Source of the DNA: Clostridiales bacterium
GTDB lineage: Bacteria > Bacillota > Clostridia > Oscillospirales > Oscillospiraceae
Length of the DNA stretch: 10,256 nucleotides
Direction: 5' to 3'
Assembly (NCBI GenBank): GCA_003533405.1
Contig: DQDL01000107.1
Span: 6,763-17,018 of the forward strand
Positions 7,236 to 10,256 of this stretch are shown here, one piece after another. Made by a program: the position numbers and the translations under genes. The notes beneath the pieces were generated by a model. The model worked only from the letters and a program-made list of their open reading frames with translations. It ran no database searches and had not been told where the DNA came from. The first letter of the stretch is position 1; each line of letters begins with the position of its first letter.

Positions 7236-7565
7236 ATGGATAAGTACATTTATGTGCTGTGCGCTGTCGGAGGGCTTGCCTTCGGCGCCTTGGGAGCTTT
7301 TCTCACGGCGACCGTCAGCCGCCGCAGCCTGAAAACTAAATCGGACAGTATGGCCTCCGTCATGGGAACAAATATGCTGAGAATGCTTATCGATGTGGCG
7401 TTTTTAGTCTGCGCATTCTTGATATGCAGAGGCTTTGAGCTGCCGATCGTCGTCACCCTGATATCGGTCGCACTCGGGCTTACGGTGTTCGGGATGCTGT
7501 TTCTTAGGAGCATCGTAAAAAAGCTGAGCGAAAACAATGAATCCGAATCGGACGGAGGTGAGTGA
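7236..7565 (+). CDS. atpI: AtpI-like small membrane protein of the ATP synthase operon
   Basis: This 109-residue protein has three predicted membrane segments at about 4-26, 48-65 and 68-92, and a charged, acidic C-terminal tail. Its first helix is glycine-rich (GGLAFGALG), as in subunit I proteins. Its position directly before subunit a is the usual place of atpI, whose product helps assemble the c ring or import Mg2+ in other bacteria. The open frame extends back to a TTG at 7134, but the ATG at 7236 has GGAG at 7225-7228 with a 7-nt gap. The upstream residues look like untranslated leader, so the ATG is preferred. Sequence similarity to AtpI is weak to the eye, and the call rests mainly on size, topology and position. 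Confidence 0.55.
   Translation: MDKYIYVLCAVGGLAFGALGAFLTATVSRRSLKTKSDSMASVMGTNMLRMLIDVAFLVCAFLICRGFELPIVVTLISVALGLTVFGMLFLRSIVKKLSENNESESDGGE
7554..7560 (+). promoter_or_regulatory. ribosome binding site that places the subunit a start at TTG 7568
   Basis: GGAGGTG lies inside the last codons of the AtpI-like gene. It is 7 nt from TTG 7568 but only 1 nt from the in-frame GTG at 7562. The spacing favours TTG as the true start. Confidence 0.65.
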
Positions 7566-7567
7566 TC

Positions 7568-8224
7568 TTGTCAGAGATTTGGAGCGAATATCTGGCACCG
7601 ACAAAGACAATATACAGCATGTGGATAATCATGGCGGTAATAGTGCTGTTTGCGTTTATCTGCACACGAAATATTAAGGAGCGACCAGGCCCTCTGCAAA
7701 ATGTTGCGGAGCTTGCGGTCAGCTCACTGCTGGGCTTCTTCGGCGGCGTTTTGGGTGAGAAAAAGACAAGGCAGTATTTTCCTATACTTGCGACCTTCTT
7801 TATCCTCATCATCGTCTGCAACTACTGCGGACTGCTGCCCGGGGCGGGACACATCTTTACCGTGCCTACCTCGGTGCTTGCAATAACGGCGGCACTTGCG
7901 GTCATCTCGTTTGTGCTTATCCAGTCGCAGGGTATCAAAAAGCACGGTCTGGGCGGTTATCTTTTGACCTTCTTTAAGCCTGTTGCGGTTCTTTTCCCGA
8001 TCATGATACTTGAGCAGATAACAAGGCCGGTATCCATGGCACTGCGACTTTACGGCAACATCTACGGCGAGGAGCTTGCAACGGACACGCTGTTCGGCCT
8101 GTTCCCGATAGGTCTGCCGCTGGTAATGAATGTCCTGAGCCTTTTGTTCTGCTTTATACAGGCAATGGTGTTCACCATGCTGCTTGCCGTGTTCCTCAAC
8201 GAGGCGACAGAGGACGAAGAATAA
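7568..8224 (+). CDS. atpB: F-type ATP synthase subunit a
   Basis: This is the membrane stator subunit that forms the ion half-channels against the c ring; it has 218 residues from the TTG start. Several membrane helices are evident. The key helix reads R-P-V-S-M-A-L-R-L-Y-G-N, and its second Arg, residue 160 from the TTG start, is the essential arginine (E. coli R210). The Glu shortly after it, at 168 in N-I-Y-G-E, matches E. coli E219. Gln198 in F-I-Q-A-M-V-F aligns with E. coli Q252 in the last helix. The C-terminus is acidic. The gene follows the AtpI-like stop by 2 nt and precedes subunit c by 32 nt. An alternative GTG start at 7562 would add two residues. The identification is firm and only the start is uncertain. 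Confidence 0.93.
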   Translation: MSEIWSEYLAPTKTIYSMWIIMAVIVLFAFICTRNIKERPGPLQNVAELAVSSLLGFFGGVLGEKKTRQYFPILATFFILIIVCNYCGLLPGAGHIFTVPTSVLAITAALAVISFVLIQSQGIKKHGLGGYLLTFFKPVAVLFPIMILEQITRPVSMALRLYGNIYGEELATDTLFGLFPIGLPLVMNVLSLLFCFIQAMVFTMLLAVFLNEATEDEE

Positions 8225-8256
8225 CATTGTATACACAAATTTAGGAGGAAAAATAA

Positions 8257-8490
8257 ATGAGTATAGCACAGGGTCTTATAGCTATCGGCGTTGCACTTGC
8301 GATCGGTCTGAGCACCATCGGCGTCGGTATCGGCCAGGGTCTTGCAGCTGCAAAGGCACTTGAGGGTATGGCTCGCCAGCCCGAGATGAAGAGCCAGCTT
8401 CAGGGCGTTATGATTCTTGCAATGGGCTTTATGGAAGCACTTGCTATCTATGGCCTGGTCATCGCATTCATGCTCATAGCAAAGATTTAA
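8257..8490 (+). CDS. atpE: F-type ATP synthase subunit c (ring proteolipid)
   Basis: This 77-residue hairpin of two membrane helices is joined by the polar loop ARQPE (39-43), which contacts the rotor foot. The ion-carrying carboxylate is Glu60 in F-M-E-A-L-A-I-Y-G. Helix 1 has the glycine-rich GVGIGQG with Gln27. The Glu context resembles cyanobacterial and chloroplast c subunits (E-A-L-T-I-Y-G). It lacks the Ser-Thr pair that follows Glu in Na+-binding rings such as that of Ilyobacter, so proton coupling is more likely. The gene has the best translation signals in the operon, AGGAGGA at 8243-8249 with a 7-nt gap to ATG. This fits the need for many copies per enzyme. Confidence 0.96.
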   Translation: MSIAQGLIAIGVALAIGLSTIGVGIGQGLAAAKALEGMARQPEMKSQLQGVMILAMGFMEALAIYGLVIAFMLIAKI

Positions 8491-8517
8491 ATTAGTCTCT
8501 GAAGGGAGGAGATCTGA

Positions 8518-9009
8518 TTGCTCGATTTAGCCGGATTGCAAATCAGCACAGCAGAATTTCTGTGGACTATTATCAGCTTCTTCCTGTTTATGTTCCTGTT
8601 GAAAAAGGTGCTTTACGAGCCGATACTCAAGGTAATGGACACTCGTGCTGAGCACATCAAGGCAGGCCTTGAGGAGGGCAGAAATGCCCAAAAGGCACTT
8701 GAGGAGAGCAAAGCCAAATTAGCCGATGAGCTCACCGAGAAAAACGGTGAGGCACGGCAGCTCGTTTCCGATGCACGCACCGAGGCTGAGAGGGCCAAGG
8801 GCGAGGTCCTTGCTACCGCACATGCCGAAGCCGAACAGCTTCACAAGCAGGTGCGTGAGAAGGTGAAGGCCGAGGAAGCGGAGGCGGTGAGCTCCGTCGA
8901 GAGCAATATGCCGGAGCTGGTCGCCGTTTTGTCGAACAAGCTGTTGCACAGCGATGAGATGGATACCGGCGCAGCACTCATAAAGGACTGCATCGAAGCG
9001 TCAAAGTAA
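8518..9009 (+). CDS. atpF: F-type ATP synthase subunit b
   Basis: This 163-residue peripheral stalk subunit has one N-terminal membrane helix at about 10-32. The conserved Y-E-P-I-L-K-V-M-D-x-R entry follows, and then a long charged helix (about 40-135) suited to coiled-coil pairing. The start is TTG at 8518, preceded by GGAGGAG at 8505-8511 with a 6-nt gap; no nearby ATG fits. It would pair with the second b-type stalk in the next gene. The C-terminal part lacks any delta-like domain. Family length is normal. It sits 27 nt after subunit c and 48 nt before the fused gene. Confidence 0.92.
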   Translation: MLDLAGLQISTAEFLWTIISFFLFMFLLKKVLYEPILKVMDTRAEHIKAGLEEGRNAQKALEESKAKLADELTEKNGEARQLVSDARTEAERAKGEVLATAHAEAEQLHKQVREKVKAEEAEAVSSVESNMPELVAVLSNKLLHSDEMDTGAALIKDCIEASK

Positions 9010-9037
9010 CGCTTTCCAAACTGACAGGACTAACGGG

Positions 9038-9046
9038 AAAGGAGGG
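9038..9046 (+). promoter_or_regulatory. ribosome binding site for the b'-delta-alpha reading frame
   Basis: AAAGGAGGG lies 11 nt before GTG 9058 and 17 nt before the in-frame ATG 9064, favouring the GTG. CTTTCC at 9012-9017 is complementary to GGAAAG at 9036-9041, so a short hairpin could partly mask the site. Confidence 0.6.
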
Positions 9047-9057
9047 ATAGTTCTCAG

Positions 9058-10256
9058 GTGGATATGCTATTTAGAATAATAAACTTTCTGATTCTTGCGG
9101 CAGCGCTTGTGTTTGTCGCAAAGAAGATGAATTTAATAGACAAGATGTTTGTCAGCCGCAGGCGGCAGGTGGATAAGGAGCTTGACGAGGCCGATAAGGC
9201 CCGTGAGCAGGCAAAATCCTTGGATGCCGACGTTGAGCGCGAAAAACAGCTCAATGAGCAGCGCAAGGCGCAGATAATGCAGGGCGCAGCAGAGCAGGCG
9301 GAGATAAACAGCAAGGCCATTGCGGCCGCCGGTGAGGCGGAGGCAAAGGCGCTTGTCGAAAACGCTTCAAAAAGCGAGGAGCATCTGCGTGAGGAGATGC
9401 GGAGCCGTGTAAGCGCCGAGACTATGCAAAAGGTTGCGGCGATAACGGCGGAGGTACTGCGCAAGGGCGACTTTTCGCAGTCCAAGCAGGCTCTTAACGA
9501 CAGATTTATAGAACAAATAAAAGAATTGGTATCGGCAATGCCGAGTGACATATTGAATATGAACGAACTGAAGAAACTTGACATTTCAATAAAGAGCGCA
9601 GAGCCTTTGAGCGACGAGGAGATGAAGAAGCTCACGCAGATAATCTGCGAGACCTTCATATCCTGCCACAACGAGGTCGATTCCGAGCTTATCGGCGGCG
9701 TTCAGATGAAGGTCGGCGACACCGTTTATGACGGTACGCTTGTCCATCAGCTTGACCGCCTCAGCCAGGATGTTGAGAATAACAGCCGTGCCAGCGATAA
9801 GCAGATGCAGGATATCGCCGAGGGCATTAAGGAGCAGCTTGCCAAGGTCAATGACGGCATCGATGTGTTCCAGACCGGCGAGGTCATCTCCGTCGGCGAC
9901 GGTATCTGCCGTGTGTCCGGCCTTGCCGACTGCATGGCAGGCGAGATGCTCGAGTTCCCGGGCGGCCTCAAGGGCATGGTTCAGGATCTGGATAAGGAGA
10001 ATGTCGGCGTTGTCCTGCTCGGACCGTTCAGCCACATTCAGGAGGGCGACACCGTCCGCCGTACCGGCCGTATAATCGAAGTGCCTGTCGGCGAATGCAT
10101 GATCGGCCGTGTCGTTGACGCAATGGGTCAGCCCATCGACGGCAAAGGCCCCATCGAAGCTGCCGATTACCGTGCTATCGAATCCCCGGCTCCCGGCATC
10201 CTGGACCGCCAGCCTGTCAAGCAGCCGCTGCAGACCGGCATCAAGGCCATCGACTC
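9058..10256 (+). CDS. atpA: fused ATP synthase b'-delta(C-terminal)-alpha protein, truncated by the window end
   Basis: A single frame without stops runs from GTG 9058 to the window edge (399 complete codons). Residues about 4-22 form a membrane helix, and about 30-150 a charged stalk helix with the b-type F-V-S-R-R-R-Q-V-D start: a second b subunit. Residues about 176-239 match the delta/OSCP C-terminal domain, with S-A-E-P-L-S, then D-S-E-L-I-G-G-V and V-G-D-x-V-Y-D-G-T. The six-helix N-terminal delta domain is not seen. From about 250 the sequence is alpha: G-E-V-I-S-V-G-D-G, G-L-A-D-C-M-A-G-E-M, then G-R-I-I-E-V-P-V-G and P-I-D-G-K-G-P. The nucleotide-binding core lies beyond the window. 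Met250 (9805) is where alpha would normally start, but no Shine-Dalgarno precedes it. A b-delta fusion is known from mycobacteria; continuation into alpha is unusual and could be real or a lost stop. Confidence 0.88.
   Translation, partial: MDMLFRIINFLILAAALVFVAKKMNLIDKMFVSRRRQVDKELDEADKAREQAKSLDADVEREKQLNEQRKAQIMQGAAEQAEINSKAIAAAGEAEAKALVENASKSEEHLREEMRSRVSAETMQKVAAITAEVLRKGDFSQSKQALNDRFIEQIKELVSAMPSDILNMNELKKLDISIKSAEPLSDEEMKKLTQIICETFISCHNEVDSELIGGVQMKVGDTVYDGTLVHQLDRLSQDVENNSRASDKQMQDIAEGIKEQLAKVNDGIDVFQTGEVISVGDGICRVSGLADCMAGEMLEFPGGLKGMVQDLDKENVGVVLLGPFSHIQEGDTVRRTGRIIEVPVGECMIGRVVDAMGQPIDGKGPIEAADYRAIESPAPGILDRQPVKQPLQTGIKAID

Noticed and set aside
9054..9671. - strand open frame of 205 residues opposite the b'-delta region
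   Set aside because: Its Ser/Ala/Cys-rich composition is the reverse reading of a coiled-coil helix. The + strand matches b, delta and alpha throughout.
1..10256. CRISPR array, tRNA, rRNA, insertion sequence or phage genes
   Set aside because: No regularly spaced direct repeats, no cloverleaf or rRNA-like stretches, and no transposase, integrase or structural phage proteins were seen on either strand.

Overview
The window carries two complete transcription-unit-like blocks on the + strand and the start of a third element that runs off the right edge. The protein families suggest an anaerobic, probably gut-type member of the Firmicutes (Clostridia). The evidence is a BFD-type GlpA-like dehydrogenase beside a DUF1667 protein, strong AGGAGG ribosome binding sites, frequent TTG/GTG starts and a chloroplast-like c subunit with a Glu carboxylate. 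The exact taxon cannot be read from this sequence.

Positions 1-330 hold no convincing gene. A run of four hairpins (32-181) ends in a GC-rich terminator-like stem. It is followed by a sigma-A-type promoter (233-262) and a small palindrome near the likely transcription start.

Positions 331-6996 form a tightly overlapping five-gene operon. In order it encodes a GlpA-like FAD/[2Fe-2S] glycerol-3-phosphate dehydrogenase with an unusual BON-like N-terminal extension, a two-Rossmann flavin/pyridine nucleotide oxidoreductase, a four-Cys DUF1667 protein, an FGGY carbohydrate/polyol kinase, and an FAD-linked oxidase closely resembling alkyl-dihydroxyacetonephosphate synthase. The first three look like one electron-transferring G3P dehydrogenase complex. 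The kinase could supply a phosphorylated polyol, and the last enzyme could act on the DHAP-level product. A perfect 13-bp stem terminator (7007-7040) closes the block.

From 7236 onward lies an F-type ATP synthase operon: an AtpI-like membrane protein, subunit a, subunit c and subunit b. It ends in one continuous open frame that joins a second b-type subunit (b'), the C-terminal domain of delta/OSCP and the start of alpha. The order b, then b'-delta, then alpha recalls the actinobacterial arrangement. The in-frame continuation into alpha is the most striking feature here: alpha is present three times per F1 while delta is present once, so a covalent b'-delta-alpha chain poses a stoichiometry problem. 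Alpha is truncated by the window end, just before the region where the Walker A motif is expected.
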